A stretch of DNA of 64,000 nucleotides, from positions 3,472,001-3,536,000 of the forward strand of contig OZ252006.1 of the NCBI GenBank assembly GCA_965247175.1. The letters run 5' to 3'. The notes under the pieces are model-generated. The model did no database searches, was not told where the DNA came from, and was given only the letters and a program-made list of their open reading frames with translations. Below are positions 1 through 9,618 of the stretch, piece after piece. Source of the DNA: JANQMX01 sp965247175. Its GTDB lineage: Bacteria > Pseudomonadota > Alphaproteobacteria > Kiloniellales > DSM-21159. The translations under genes were made by a program, and so were the position numbers. Every line of letters begins with the position of its first letter. Within the stretch, counting starts at the first letter, position 1.

Positions 1-1
1 G

Positions 2-955
2 ATCGCCGCCGAGACCGAAGCGCAGCGCAGCCAGGCGCTGCGCCAGGCCGACGGCAGCTTGTCTGGACAAGTGGAGGTTTGGACACGGCAGCTGACCCGC
101 GCTCTGGCCCACGTGGAGGCGGAGATCGAGTTCCCCGACGAGGAGATCGGTGAGGATCTCGACCCGGAAATCGGCAAGATCGTTGCGGAAGTGGAACGAG
201 AGGTTGGACTGGCGCTGGCCGACCGCGGAGTGGGGGAGCGCCTGCGCGAGGGCTTCTCGGCTGTGCTGCTGGGAGCGCCCAACGTCGGCAAGTCGAGCCT
301 GATGAACCGCCTGGCCGCGCGGGACGTGGCCATCGTCTCGGAAGAGGCGGGCACCACCCGCGATGTCATCGAGGTCAGCCTCGACCTCGGCGGCTATCCG
401 CTCACCCTGGCCGACACGGCGGGACTGCGCTCGGCGGCGGAGGTTGAGTCGATCGGAGCCATAGAACGGGAGGGCATGCGCCGCTCGCTCGAGCGGGCCG
501 AGTCGGCGGACCTCACCATTGAGGTGCGGGATGCCACGGAGGACATGGAGACTGTTCGGTCAGCGACCGAAGGCCCGGAGCCGGGGCAGTTTATCGTCCT
601 GAACAAGATCGATCTTTCTCCGACGGAGTCAGCCTGTTTGTGTGAGACCGGGAAGATGATCGCCGTCTCGGCTAAGACGGGCGAGGGGCTCGACCGCTTG
701 ATCGAGGCGCTGCAGGATCGGCTGCGGGATCTCTCGGAGATCGGGAAGACCTCCCCGGTCATCACCCGGGCGCGCCACCGCTTGGCGCTCGAGGACGGCC
801 GCGCGGCGTTGGTCCGGGGGCAGGGGTCTGACTCGCCGGAGCTCTTCGCCGAAGACCTTCGTCTGGCCCTGCGGGCGCTCGGTCGCATCGTCGGCCGGGT
901 CGATGTGGAGGACGTGCTCGATTTCGTCTTCCGCGACTTCTGCATCGGCAAGTAG
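2..955 (+). CDS. mnmE: tRNA modification GTPase MnmE (5'-truncated by window edge)
   Basis: GTPase that works with MnmG to add the carboxymethylaminomethyl group at wobble U34 of tRNAs. The reading frame is open from base 2, so the N-terminal tetrahydrofolate-binding domain (roughly 125 residues, judged from the family's usual ~450) lies outside the window. Visible are the helical-domain stretch, the G1 loop GAPNVGKSS (about bases 271-297), the switch segment TTRDVIE, the DTAG G3 motif, NKID (G4), and the diagnostic C-terminal CIGK with the catalytic Cys. It ends 3 bases before a parS site and is followed by mnmG, the usual alphaproteobacterial order. Confidence 0.96.
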   Translation: MAAETEAQRSQALRQADGSLSGQVEVWTRQLTRALAHVEAEIEFPDEEIGEDLDPEIGKIVAEVEREVGLALADRGVGERLREGFSAVLLGAPNVGKSSLMNRLAARDVAIVSEEAGTTRDVIEVSLDLGGYPLTLADTAGLRSAAEVESIGAIEREGMRRSLERAESADLTIEVRDATEDMETVRSATEGPEPGQFIVLNKIDLSPTESACLCETGKMIAVSAKTGEGLDRLIEALQDRLRDLSEIGKTSPVITRARHRLALEDGRAALVRGQGSDSPELFAEDLRLALRALGRIVGRVDVEDVLDFVFRDFCIGK

Positions 956-958
956 GAA

Positions 959-974
959 TGTTTCACGTGAAACA
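959..974. other. parS: parS centromere site 1
   Basis: The 16-bp palindrome TGTTTCACGTGAAACA is a perfect match to the known bacterial parS consensus bound by ParB. It lies in the mnmE-mnmG gap, 3.4 kb from parB. Read in the mnmG frame it would encode VSRET, but it lies upstream of the likely mnmG start. Confidence 0.95.
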
Positions 975-1031
975 TTTGGGACCTCCGTCTCCTCGCTTGA
1001 CTTGGAAAGACCCGATCCTAAAGTCCGCGCC

Positions 1032-2918
1032 ATGGCGACTTGTGATGTAATTGTTGTTGGCGGCGGGCATGCCGGCTGCGAGGCCGCGGCGGCTGCCGCG
1101 CGCATGGGCGCGCGCACCCTGCTGGTCACCCAAGACCCGGCGACCGTAGGCGTGATGTCCTGCAACCCGGCCATCGGCGGGTTGGGGAAGGGGCATCTGG
1201 TGCGGGAGATCGATGCCCTCGACGGCATCATGGGCCGCGCCATCGACCGCTCCGGGATCCAGTTCCGTCTGCTCAACCGCAGCAAGGGTCCGGCGGTGCG
1301 TGGGCCGCGCGCCCAAGCCGACCGGGCGCTCTATCGCCAAGCCATTCAGGCGCTGCTGGCAGAGCAGCCCAACCTGGAGATTCATGCCGGCGCCGTTGAG
1401 GACCTGCTGCTCGATGGGGCAGGGCGCTGCGTCGGTGTCGTCACCGGGGCGGGCGAAGAGCTCCGAGCCGCCGCCGTCGTCTTGACCACGGGCACCTTTC
1501 TGCGTGGCGTCATTCATATGGGCGAGCAGCGCATTCCGGCTGGCCGGGCAGGGGAAGCGCCGTCGCTCGGACTCTCCGACACACTGGACCGGGCCGGCTT
1601 CGCGCTCGGTCGTCTGAAGACCGGAACTCCGCCGCGGCTCGACGGGCGGACGATCGACTATGCCGGGCTGGAGGTGCAGCCGGGCGACGATCCGCCGGAA
1701 CCTTTCTCGACGCTGACCGCGCGCATCGAGGTGCCGCAGACGGTCTGCCACATCACCCATACCTCGCCGGAAGGCCACGATTTGATTCGCGCCAACTTGC
1801 ACCGGGCGCCGATCTACTCCGGGCAGATCGAGTCGAGCGGCCCGCGCTACTGCCCCTCCATCGAGGATAAGGTCGTGCGTTTCGCCGACCGGCCCCGGCA
1901 TCAGATCTTCCTCGAGCCCGAGGGCCTGGAGGATGACACCGTTTATCCCAACGGCATCTCGACGTCTTTGCCGGAGGAAGTTCAGCAGGAACTGCTCAAG
2001 ACCATCGCGGGCTTGGAGCGGGCGGTCATCCGCCGGCCGGGCTATGCCATCGAATACGATTATGTGGATCCGCGGGAGCTGCGGCCGAGCCTGGAGACCC
2101 GGCGTCTACCTGGGCTGTATCTCGCCGGGCAGATCAACGGCACCACCGGCTATGAGGAGGCCGGGGCCCAGGGCCTGATCGCCGGGCTGAATGCCGCCCG
2201 TGCCGCCGGTGGCTCCGACGAAGTCTTCGAGATCGACCGGGCCGAGGGCTACATTGGCGTCTTGATCGACGATCTGGTGACCCGTGGCGTGACCGAGCCC
2301 TATCGCATGTTCACCAGCCGGGCGGAGTACCGTTTGCATCTGCGCGCCGACAATGCCGACCAGCGACTGACCGAGCGCGGTATCGCATTGGGCTGCGTCG
2401 GCAACGAACGCGCGGGACAGTTCCGGGACAAGCGGGCCGCGCTGGAAGACGCGCGCCAGACAATGGCCGCACTGCAGGCCATGCCGACCGCGCTGCGGGC
2501 CGCCGGCTTCGCCATCAACCAGGACGGTCAGGCACGCTCTGCCTTCGATCTGCTGCGCTATCCCAATATCGGCTGGGCGGAACTCAACACCCTCTGGCCG
2601 GAGCTGGCAGAGATCTCCGGCGAGGTCCGAAGCCAGATCGAAATCGAGGCGCACTACGCCGGATACCTGGAGCGGCAGGAGGCCGACATCCTGGCCTTTC
2701 GCAAGGACGAGGGCCTGCGCCTGCCGGCGGACCTGGACTATGCGGCGGTGCCCAGCCTCTCGAACGAGGCGCGGCAAAAGCTCGATGCCGCCCGGCCGGC
2801 CTCCCTCGGAGCGGCCAGCCGCATTCCCGGTGTGACCCCGGCGGCAGTACTGGCCCTTCTGCGCTACGTGAAGCGGCGCGATGGCCCGGCCCGATCCCCG
2901 TCCAGCGCGGCGTCCTAG
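1032..2918 (+). CDS. mnmG: tRNA uridine-5-carboxymethylaminomethyl modification enzyme MnmG
   Basis: FAD-dependent partner of MnmE in wobble-uridine modification. The product is 628 residues, normal for the family. The FAD-binding loop GGGHAG is at residues 10-15, followed by the conserved CNPAIGGLGKGHLVREID block. The frame is open upstream to base 903 across parS site 1, but MATCDVIVVGGG matches the family N-terminus, so ATG 1032 is preferred. The 3' end may overlap alternative rsmG starts. Confidence 0.96.
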   Translation: MATCDVIVVGGGHAGCEAAAAAARMGARTLLVTQDPATVGVMSCNPAIGGLGKGHLVREIDALDGIMGRAIDRSGIQFRLLNRSKGPAVRGPRAQADRALYRQAIQALLAEQPNLEIHAGAVEDLLLDGAGRCVGVVTGAGEELRAAAVVLTTGTFLRGVIHMGEQRIPAGRAGEAPSLGLSDTLDRAGFALGRLKTGTPPRLDGRTIDYAGLEVQPGDDPPEPFSTLTARIEVPQTVCHITHTSPEGHDLIRANLHRAPIYSGQIESSGPRYCPSIEDKVVRFADRPRHQIFLEPEGLEDDTVYPNGISTSLPEEVQQELLKTIAGLERAVIRRPGYAIEYDYVDPRELRPSLETRRLPGLYLAGQINGTTGYEEAGAQGLIAGLNAARAAGGSDEVFEIDRAEGYIGVLIDDLVTRGVTEPYRMFTSRAEYRLHLRADNADQRLTERGIALGCVGNERAGQFRDKRAALEDARQTMAALQAMPTALRAAGFAINQDGQARSAFDLLRYPNIGWAELNTLWPELAEISGEVRSQIEIEAHYAGYLERQEADILAFRKDEGLRLPADLDYAAVPSLSNEARQKLDAARPASLGAASRIPGVTPAAVLALLRYVKRRDGPARSPSSAAS

Positions 2919-2919
2919 A

Positions 2920-3546
2920 GTGTTGAGCCAACGCTTCGGTGCTTCCGAGTTTCAGGCCCTGACGAGTGTTTCACGTGAAACACTCCAGCTCTTCGAAAGC
3001 TACGCCGACCATCTCCAGCGCTGGTCGCGGGCCATGAACCTGGTCAGCCGCGACAGTCTCGACGATCTCTGGCGCCGTCACTTTTGGGATTCGGCGCAGC
3101 TTCTCCCCCTACTCCCGGCGACAGAGGGCGAGCGCCTGGTGATTGCCGACCTCGGCAGCGGCGCCGGTTTCCCCGGGATGGTGCTCGCCATCCTGCAGGC
3201 TGGCGATGTGCATCTGATCGAGGCGGACCGCAAGAAGGCCGTATTCCTCCGGGAGGTCGCGCGAGACCTCAAGCTCGAGGTGCGCATCCACGCCCAGCGC
3301 ATCGAGGCTATGCCGAAGCCTTTCGCCGACGTGGCCACGGCCCGGGCGCTGGCCCCTCTCGACCGACTCGCCAGTTATGCACAAGCGGTTTTGAAAGACG
3401 GGGGCAAAGCGCTCTTCCTCAAAGGCCAGGGCGCGGATCGTGAATTGACGCTCTTGCCGGAGCCCGAAAGGATGACCATCGAACAGTTCCCGAGTCGGTC
3501 GGATCCGAGCGGGATGATTCTGCGCATAGGAGGCCTGGTGGCGTGA
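2920..3546 (+). CDS. rsmG: 16S rRNA (guanine(527)-N7)-methyltransferase RsmG
   Basis: SAM-dependent methyltransferase that modifies G527 of 16S rRNA. The SAM loop DLGSGAGFPG is at about residues 77-86 and the product is about 208 residues from GTG 2920. TTG 2923 is an alternative, and the frame is open back to ATG 2881 inside mnmG. The second parS site lies inside the coding region and encodes VSRET (residues 17-21). The stop overlaps the parA GTG start by 4 bases, so the two are translationally coupled. Confidence 0.94.
   Translation: MLSQRFGASEFQALTSVSRETLQLFESYADHLQRWSRAMNLVSRDSLDDLWRRHFWDSAQLLPLLPATEGERLVIADLGSGAGFPGMVLAILQAGDVHLIEADRKKAVFLREVARDLKLEVRIHAQRIEAMPKPFADVATARALAPLDRLASYAQAVLKDGGKALFLKGQGADRELTLLPEPERMTIEQFPSRSDPSGMILRIGGLVA
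2967..2982. other. parS: parS centromere site 2 (inside rsmG)
   Basis: A second perfect TGTTTCACGTGAAACA, extended to a 20-bp palindrome at 2965-2984. It is embedded in the rsmG reading frame, so the DNA is under both protein-coding and ParB-binding constraint. It is 2.0 kb from parS site 1 and 0.6 kb upstream of parA. Confidence 0.95.
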
Positions 3547-4379
3547 CGGCGGACATCGAAAGGCCGGTGGAGTTCAATCCGCCTAGACAGACGACCCGTA
3601 TCCTCGCGGTGGCCAATCAGAAGGGCGGCGTCGGCAAGACCACGACAGCCATCAACCTGGCGACAGCCCTGGCCGCCATCGACAAGAACGTGCTGCTGGT
3701 CGACCTCGATCCGCAGGGCAATGCCACCACCGGCGTGGGCCTGGATCCGCGCGAGCAGACAGCCAGTATCTACGACGTGATCATCGGCCAGGCTCATTTG
3801 CTCGACGCCGTGAGGCCGACCGCCGTGCCCAAGCTGTCGATCGTTCCCTCCTCGGTCGATCTCTCCGGCGCCGAGTTGGAGCTGGCGCCCTTGCCGCGCC
3901 GGGAGGCGCATTTGCGCCGGGCGCTCGACGGCCAGGCCGGCACCTGGGACTACGTGCTGATCGATTGCCCGCCGGCGCTCGGTTTGCTCACCCTCAACGC
4001 GCTGGTCGCGGCCGACGCTGTGCTGGTGCCGCTGCAGGCGGAGTACTATGCCCTCGAAGGACTCAGCCACTTGCTGCGCACCCTCAAAGGCGTCAAGCGG
4101 GCGCTCAATCCGCGGCTCGACCTGCACGGCGTGGTCATCACCATGTTCGACCGGCGCAACAACCTCTGCCAGATGGTGGCGCAGGATGTGCGCAGCCATC
4201 TCGGCGATCGCGTCTACGAGACAGTCATCCCGCGCAATGTGAAGGTCTCGGAAGCGCCCTCCCACGGCAAGCCGGTGCTGCTCTACGACTTGCGCTGCCC
4301 CGGCTCGCGGGCTTACCTGCGCCTGGCTAAGGAGCTGCTGGTGCGAGAACAGAACGGGCTGACGGCGCTCGCCTCCTAG
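3543..4379 (+). CDS. parA: chromosome partitioning ATPase ParA
   Basis: ParA/Soj P-loop ATPase that moves ParB-parS complexes over the nucleoid. The deviant Walker A KGGVGKTTT is at residues 27-35, followed by DLDPQGNATTG and LIDCPPALG. It starts with GTG overlapping the rsmG stop and ends one base before an alternative parB start, giving an rsmG-parA-parB operon. The 278-residue length is typical for chromosomal ParA. Confidence 0.96.
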   Translation: MTADIERPVEFNPPRQTTRILAVANQKGGVGKTTTAINLATALAAIDKNVLLVDLDPQGNATTGVGLDPREQTASIYDVIIGQAHLLDAVRPTAVPKLSIVPSSVDLSGAELELAPLPRREAHLRRALDGQAGTWDYVLIDCPPALGLLTLNALVAADAVLVPLQAEYYALEGLSHLLRTLKGVKRALNPRLDLHGVVITMFDRRNNLCQMVAQDVRSHLGDRVYETVIPRNVKVSEAPSHGKPVLLYDLRCPGSRAYLRLAKELLVREQNGLTALAS

Positions 4380-4400
4380 GTGCCGCAAGGGGACGGAAGC

Positions 4401-5288
4401 ATGACCGACGAGAGCAAACGCAGCAATCTTGGGCGCGGCCTGGCTGCGCTGTTGGGTGAGGAGGACGGCGAGGCCGCTGCCGTCGCCGCGGGCGCCCAGC
4501 GCGGCCAGAACCAGGCGCCGATCGAGCGCCTGCACCCAAGCCGGGTACAGCCCCGGCAGGATTTCGACGAAGAGGCGATCGACTCCCTCGCCGCATCGAT
4601 CAAGGAGCAAGGCCTGCTCCAGCCCATTCTGGTCCGCCCCCACCCGGAGCAGCCGGGCGAGTTTGAGATCGTCGCCGGCGAGCGACGCTGGCGGGCAGCC
4701 CAGCGGGCCAAGCTGCACAGCGTCCCAATCGTGGTGCGCGAGCTGAGCGACGGTGAAGCGCTCGAGCTGGCCATCGTCGAGAACGTGCAGCGCCAGGACC
4801 TCAATCCCGTGGAAGAGGCCCTTGCCTATCGTCAGCTCATCGAGGAATTTGGTCATATCCAGGACCAGGTCGCGCGCGTGGTCGGCAAGAGCCGCTCGCA
4901 TGTCGCCAACACGCTAAGATTGTTGAATTTGCCCGATACCGCCTTGGCGCTGTTGCGCGATGGCTCCCTAACGGCGGGACATGCCCGGGCCGTTCTCGCC
5001 GCAGCCGACCCGGAAGCCCTGACACAGGCCATCGTTTCGGAAGGCCTCACCGTGCGTCAAGCCGAGCAGCGCGCCACCGCTGAGGGCGGCGATCAGGCCG
5101 CCAAGCCAAAGAAGCCGCGCGGCAAGGCCGAGAAAGATGCCGACACCTTGGCCTTGGAGCGAGACCTCTCAAGCCAGCTTGGGCTCAAGGTGCTGATCGA
5201 CCACCGGGGGCAGGGTGGCAGCCTCACCGTTCAGTACAGCTCCCTGGAGCAGCTCGACAGCATCGTCCAGCGGCTGCACTCGACCTGA
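4401..5288 (+). CDS. parB: chromosome partitioning protein ParB
   Basis: Centromere-binding CTPase that loads at parS. The N-terminal NLGRGLAALLGE segment is followed by the ParB/Srx nuclease-like fold with GERR (residues 93-96, the CTP-binding arginine box) and a helix-turn-helix around GKSRSHVANTLRLL. ATG 4401 is chosen because an AAGGGG/ACGGAAG ribosome-binding region precedes it; GTG 4380, directly after the parA stop, is in frame and would add seven residues. It converges with holA. Confidence 0.96.
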   Translation: MTDESKRSNLGRGLAALLGEEDGEAAAVAAGAQRGQNQAPIERLHPSRVQPRQDFDEEAIDSLAASIKEQGLLQPILVRPHPEQPGEFEIVAGERRWRAAQRAKLHSVPIVVRELSDGEALELAIVENVQRQDLNPVEEALAYRQLIEEFGHIQDQVARVVGKSRSHVANTLRLLNLPDTALALLRDGSLTAGHARAVLAAADPEALTQAIVSEGLTVRQAEQRATAEGGDQAAKPKKPRGKAEKDADTLALERDLSSQLGLKVLIDHRGQGGSLTVQYSSLEQLDSIVQRLHST

Positions 5289-5331
5289 CGCGCCGCGACT
5301 AAAAGGCGACCTTCTCCGGTTTGAAGCGAGT

Positions 5332-6363
5332 TCAGCGCGCCGGTCGCATGCTGCGGGCCAGGCCGAGCAAGGCCCGCGCGCAGATCAGATCGTCGCGGCT
5401 GCCGGTCGACTTGCAGGCCGACTCCGCCTCCAACAGCTTGATCAGGGAGCGGCTGAGAAGCCCTTGCGGCAAACGGGAAAGCTGGCGCTTGAAGCTCTCC
5501 ACCCGCTTCCAGAAAATGGGCGGCCGCAGCGAACGAACCACCGTATCCGCGGATTGGCCTTCTTCGGTCATCAGGCTTCTCGCCCAGATCAACTTTTGAT
5601 AGTGATTGCTGACGGTACGCAAGATGACGACGGCGGGGATGGCCTCACTGGCGCAGCGCCGCAAGGCACGGTCGGAGGCCTTGAGATCGCCTTCCGCCAC
5701 GGCATAGGCCAAATCGTCCAGGGTCACCATCGCGCTGTCGCCGACGCAGGCAAGTACGTCGTCCAGTTCCAAGCTGGGGCCGCGGCCGGCCATGTAGAGC
5801 TTGAGCTTGTCGAGCTCAAGCCGCGTGAGACGCCGATCACCGCCCAGATTGCCGAGCAGATAGCTCATGGCGTCGCTCGAGACGGTGAGCCCCTCCGCCG
5901 CCAGGTCGTCATGGATCAGCCGGCGCAGGTCGCGCTCCTCGTCGCGGTAGCAGGCAATCGCCCCTAAGGTTGCATCCCCCTCGAAAAGACCGCGCAGGCT
6001 GGAGCGGGCACCGAGCTCGCCGGCCTCGACCACCAGAAAAGCGGCGCGGGGACCGGCCACCAGGGCCGATTTGATGGCAGCGGTCGTTCCATCGGTGGCC
6101 CCGCGCAGCGTGACGGCGCGGGCGCCGCCGGTGAAGCTCAGCGCGCCCAGCTCGTCGGCGAGGCGGGCGGGATCCTCCTTGAGTTGCTCCGGCGTCAGCT
6201 CGGCGAGGGCAAAGGGGTCGTCGGGCACCGGCAGGACCGCCTTGATCGCGGCCTTGCCGCGCTCCCGGACCAAGCCACCATCAGGACCGAAGAGAAGCAG
6301 CCCGGCGACCTCTCCGGGCAGGGCGGCGATCCAGCTATCCGCTTGCGCCGGCTTGACCTTCAT
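5332..6363 (-). CDS. holA: DNA polymerase III delta subunit HolA
   Basis: Delta subunit of the clamp-loader complex, which opens the beta sliding clamp. The product is 343 residues, normal for HolA. Recognition rests on overall family features (LLLFGPDGGLVRERG near the N-terminus, the LLGNLGGDRRLTRLELDKL block) and on position after lptE, the usual leuS-lptE-holA order. The frame is open upstream through lptE, but MKVKPAQ at 6363 fits the family start and avoids overlapping lptE. Confidence 0.9.
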   Translation of the reverse strand: MKVKPAQADSWIAALPGEVAGLLLFGPDGGLVRERGKAAIKAVLPVPDDPFALAELTPEQLKEDPARLADELGALSFTGGARAVTLRGATDGTTAAIKSALVAGPRAAFLVVEAGELGARSSLRGLFEGDATLGAIACYRDEERDLRRLIHDDLAAEGLTVSSDAMSYLLGNLGGDRRLTRLELDKLKLYMAGRGPSLELDDVLACVGDSAMVTLDDLAYAVAEGDLKASDRALRRCASEAIPAVVILRTVSNHYQKLIWARSLMTEEGQSADTVVRSLRPPIFWKRVESFKRQLSRLPQGLLSRSLIKLLEAESACKSTGSRDDLICARALLGLARSMRPAR

Positions 6364-6376
6364 CGAGTGCCAGCAC

Positions 6377-6907
6377 TCAAGAGCTGCGCAACTCGGCGCT
6401 GGCGAAATAGCTCGCCAGCTGTAACCGAACCTGCCGCGCGAGGTTGCGCACGTTGCGCTCCCGCGCGCCTTCTTGCGCCACCTCCGTCGCATAGGCCGAT
6501 GCCAAGACATCGTAGCTGTCGGTGGTGCTTGAGCTTGCATTCAAGAGCTGCTCGTCGCTGCCTTCCCGCAGCAGCCGGAACTCGGCGAACAGGATGATGT
6601 CGTTGCGGCTGGCCGTTTCGTCGCGCCGGATGGCGATCTCGTCGATGGTCTCTTCCAGGGTGACGACCAAGCGGTAGCTCGGGTTGCGCGGCTGGCCTTT
6701 CGGGTTGAGCTCATTGCGCAAGGCATTGTGCATGAGCTGGCCGAGACGGTCGGTCAGCGGTGTGATGCGGATGGCCGCCAACTGTTGATCGGGAGCCGCC
6801 GCCGAGCCGCCGCTCGGGCGATAGAGGGGGCGGAAAGTGCAACCGGCCGCCAGCAGCGGCAGAGCCGCAGCAGCTCTCAACAGCATCCGGCGTTCAGGCA
6901 ACGACAT
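6377..6907 (-). CDS. lptE: LPS-assembly lipoprotein LptE
   Basis: Outer-membrane lipoprotein that plugs LptD and helps insert LPS. The signal peptide ends in a lipobox, LLAAGC, with lipidated Cys23, followed by the family-typical CTFRPLY start. The product is 176 residues. Its start overlaps the leuS end by 14 bases, so the genes are co-translated; holA begins 13 bases after its stop. Confidence 0.92.
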   Translation of the reverse strand: MSLPERRMLLRAAAALPLLAAGCTFRPLYRPSGGSAAAPDQQLAAIRITPLTDRLGQLMHNALRNELNPKGQPRNPSYRLVVTLEETIDEIAIRRDETASRNDIILFAEFRLLREGSDEQLLNASSSTTDSYDVLASAYATEVAQEGARERNVRNLARQVRLQLASYFASAELRSS

Positions 6908-9548
6908 TGACCACCCTGTTCGGCACGACGATCACTTTGCGCGGCTGTCCGCCCTGCAAGACTTTCTGCACCGCGGCCTGGGACAACGCCATTTCCTCCA
7001 GCGATGCCCGCTCAGAATCCTTCGGCGCCTCGAACGTGGCGCGCAGCTTACCATTCACCTGCACCGCGATCACGACACTCGCTTCGGTCAACAGGCTGCT
7101 GTCGGCCTCGGGCCAGGCTTCCATGGACAGGAGGCTTTGGTGGCCTAGGCGGTGCCACATCTCTTCCGCCAGGTGCGGCATCATGGGACTGACCAGCCGC
7201 GTCATGCTCTCCCAAGCCTCACGCAGGGCCCAGGCGCCACCGGGTCCGCTTGCCTCGAAGGCGGCAATCTCGTTGCTCAACTGATAGAGGCGCGCGACGG
7301 CCTTGTTGAAATGAAAGGCTTCGATATCGCGGGAGACGCCCGCGATGCTTTTATGCACGCTCTGCCGCAGCGCCTGCGCGGCGTCATCGAGCTCAGCCGG
7401 CAAAGGCGTCGCTGCCGGCGGCAGGTTATCGATCGCTTCGTTGAGCTGGCGCCATAGACGCTGGGTGAAGCGCCAGGCGCCCTCGATGCCGGCGTCGGTC
7501 CACTCCATCTCGCGGTCCGGTGGACTGTCGGACAGCATGAACCAGCGCGCGGTATCGGCACCGTAGGTCGCGATGATCTCTTCGGGATCGACGGTGTTGC
7601 GCTTGGATTTGCTCATCTTCTCGACCCGGCCCAGGGTGACGGGCTGGCCCTCGAAGCTGAGCGAGCCGTCGGCCTCGCGCACCACCTCCTGCGGCGTCAG
7701 CCAGCGGCCGTCGGCGCTGCGATAGGTCTCATGGCAGATCATGCCTTGCGTGAAGAGCCCGGCGAAGGGCTCGTCGACGCCGACATGATCGCAGACGCGC
7801 ATGGCCCGGGTGAAGAAGCGGGCATAGAGCAAATGCAGAATCGCGTGCTCGATGCCGCCGATGTATTGGTCGACCGGCAGCCAATAGTCGACGGCGCTCC
7901 GCACGGTCGGCGTCTCGGCCTGCGGCGCGCAGAAGCGTGCGAAGTACCAGGAGGAGTCCACGAAGGTATCCATGGTATCGCAGTCGCGCTCGGCCGGGCC
8001 GCCGCACTTGGGGCAGGAGACGTTTTTCCAGGTCGCATGGCGCGGCAGCGGATTGCCGGGCTGGGAGAAATCGACGTCCTCCGGAAGCACCACCGGCAGG
8101 TCGGCCTTCGGGACCGGCACCGGCCCGCAGGTCGGGCAGTGGATGACCGGGATAGGGCAGCCCCAATAGCGCTGACGGGAGAGACCCCAATCGCGCAGGC
8201 GATACTGCACCAAGCCCTCGCCGAGCCCCTTGGCTTCCAGGTAGTCGATCGTGCGCTCGATCGCCTCGGCCGGCGGCAGCACCTTCTCGTCGAGAAAGCG
8301 GGCGTTGGTGTAGTCGACCGGCTGCTGGTCCGACTTGTCGACAAAGGCGGTTTCCGTGATGAGGAAGACCGTGTCTCCGTCGATCTTCTGCACCGGGTTT
8401 TCGGCAAAGGCCGCGGCGTGCTCGCGCGCTTCGTCCTCGCTGGCATCCCGGGCGCCGATCGGGCGATAGGTCTCGATCACCGGAAGATCGTACTTGCGGG
8501 CGAAGTCCAGGTCGCGCTGATCGCCGGACGGCACGCCGAAGATCGCGCCGGTGCCGTAGTCCATCAGCACGAAGTTCGCGACATAGACCGGCAGCTCCCA
8601 CGCCGGGTCGAGCGGGTGAACGCCCTTGAGCCCGGTGTCATAACCTCGTTTCTCAGCGGTTTCGATGGCCTCTTCGCTGGTGCCGAGGCGGTCGCACTCG
8701 GCGACGAAAGCAGCGAGCCTGTCGTCCTTCTCCGCAAGCTCGGTGGCTAGCGGATGGTGCGGCGAGACGGCGAGAAAGGACGCACCGTCGAGGGTATCCG
8801 GCCGCGTGGTGAAGACCTTGATCGCATCGCTGCGACCCGTCAGCGGGAACTCGATGTGTGCGCCGCGGGACTGGCCAATCCAGTTCTGCTGCATCAGCCG
8901 GACTTTCTCGGGCCAGCGCGGCAGATCGTCGAGCGCAGCCAGCAGCTCCTCGGAGTAGTCGGTGATCTTGAAGAACCATTGGGCGAGCTGCCGCCGCTCG
9001 ACCGGCGCGCCGGAGCGCCAGCCGCAGCCGTCGATCACCTGTTCATTGGCCAAAACAGTGTGATCAACCGGATCCCAGTTCACCCAAGAATTCTTGCGAT
9101 AGACCAAGTTCGCTTCGAGGAAGTCGAGGAACATCGCCTGCTGATGGCGGTAGTAGTCCGGCGAGCAGGTAGCGACCTCTCGCGACCAGTCGATGGAGAG
9201 GCCCATCGACTGAAGCTGCCCGCGCATGGTCTCGATGTTGGCATAGGTCCACTCAGCCGGGTGCACGCCGCGCTCCATGGCGGCGTTCTCGGCCGGCAGC
9301 CCAAAGGCGTCCCATCCCATGGGATGCAGCACGCTGAATCCCTTGGCGCGTTTGTAGCGCGCGATCACGTCCCCGATGGTGTAGTTCCGCACGTGGCCCA
9401 TATGAATGCGGCCGGAGGGGTAGGGGAACATCTCCAGCACGTAGTACTTCGGTCGGCTAGGATCTTCGGCGGCCAGGAAGCAGCTGGCCTCATCCCAAGC
9501 GGCCTGCCACCGGCTCTCGATTTCTCTGTGGTTCAGTCGGCTGGACAT
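6894..9548 (-). CDS. leuS: leucyl-tRNA synthetase
   Basis: Class I aminoacyl-tRNA synthetase that charges tRNA-Leu. The HIGH-type motif HMGH is at residues 49-52 within FPYPSGRIHMGHVRNY, and KMSKS is at about 644-648. The product is 884 residues, typical, with room for the CP1 editing domain between the motifs. ATG 9548 (MSSRLNHREIE) is preferred; a GTG at 9557 is in frame with no better ribosome-binding site. Confidence 0.97.
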   Translation of the reverse strand: MSSRLNHREIESRWQAAWDEASCFLAAEDPSRPKYYVLEMFPYPSGRIHMGHVRNYTIGDVIARYKRAKGFSVLHPMGWDAFGLPAENAAMERGVHPAEWTYANIETMRGQLQSMGLSIDWSREVATCSPDYYRHQQAMFLDFLEANLVYRKNSWVNWDPVDHTVLANEQVIDGCGWRSGAPVERRQLAQWFFKITDYSEELLAALDDLPRWPEKVRLMQQNWIGQSRGAHIEFPLTGRSDAIKVFTTRPDTLDGASFLAVSPHHPLATELAEKDDRLAAFVAECDRLGTSEEAIETAEKRGYDTGLKGVHPLDPAWELPVYVANFVLMDYGTGAIFGVPSGDQRDLDFARKYDLPVIETYRPIGARDASEDEAREHAAAFAENPVQKIDGDTVFLITETAFVDKSDQQPVDYTNARFLDEKVLPPAEAIERTIDYLEAKGLGEGLVQYRLRDWGLSRQRYWGCPIPVIHCPTCGPVPVPKADLPVVLPEDVDFSQPGNPLPRHATWKNVSCPKCGGPAERDCDTMDTFVDSSWYFARFCAPQAETPTVRSAVDYWLPVDQYIGGIEHAILHLLYARFFTRAMRVCDHVGVDEPFAGLFTQGMICHETYRSADGRWLTPQEVVREADGSLSFEGQPVTLGRVEKMSKSKRNTVDPEEIIATYGADTARWFMLSDSPPDREMEWTDAGIEGAWRFTQRLWRQLNEAIDNLPPAATPLPAELDDAAQALRQSVHKSIAGVSRDIEAFHFNKAVARLYQLSNEIAAFEASGPGGAWALREAWESMTRLVSPMMPHLAEEMWHRLGHQSLLSMEAWPEADSSLLTEASVVIAVQVNGKLRATFEAPKDSERASLEEMALSQAAVQKVLQGGQPRKVIVVPNRVVNVVA

Positions 9549-9618
9549 GTGACGCACCGCTCTATCGAGGCGCCCATTGGGCGCGCTCGCTGTTACGCTA
9601 CCGAAACCGGCGGGAAGC

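Noticed and set aside
3375..4901. A 508-codon minus-strand frame across parA and parB
   Set aside because: Complementary to two certain genes and without family features.
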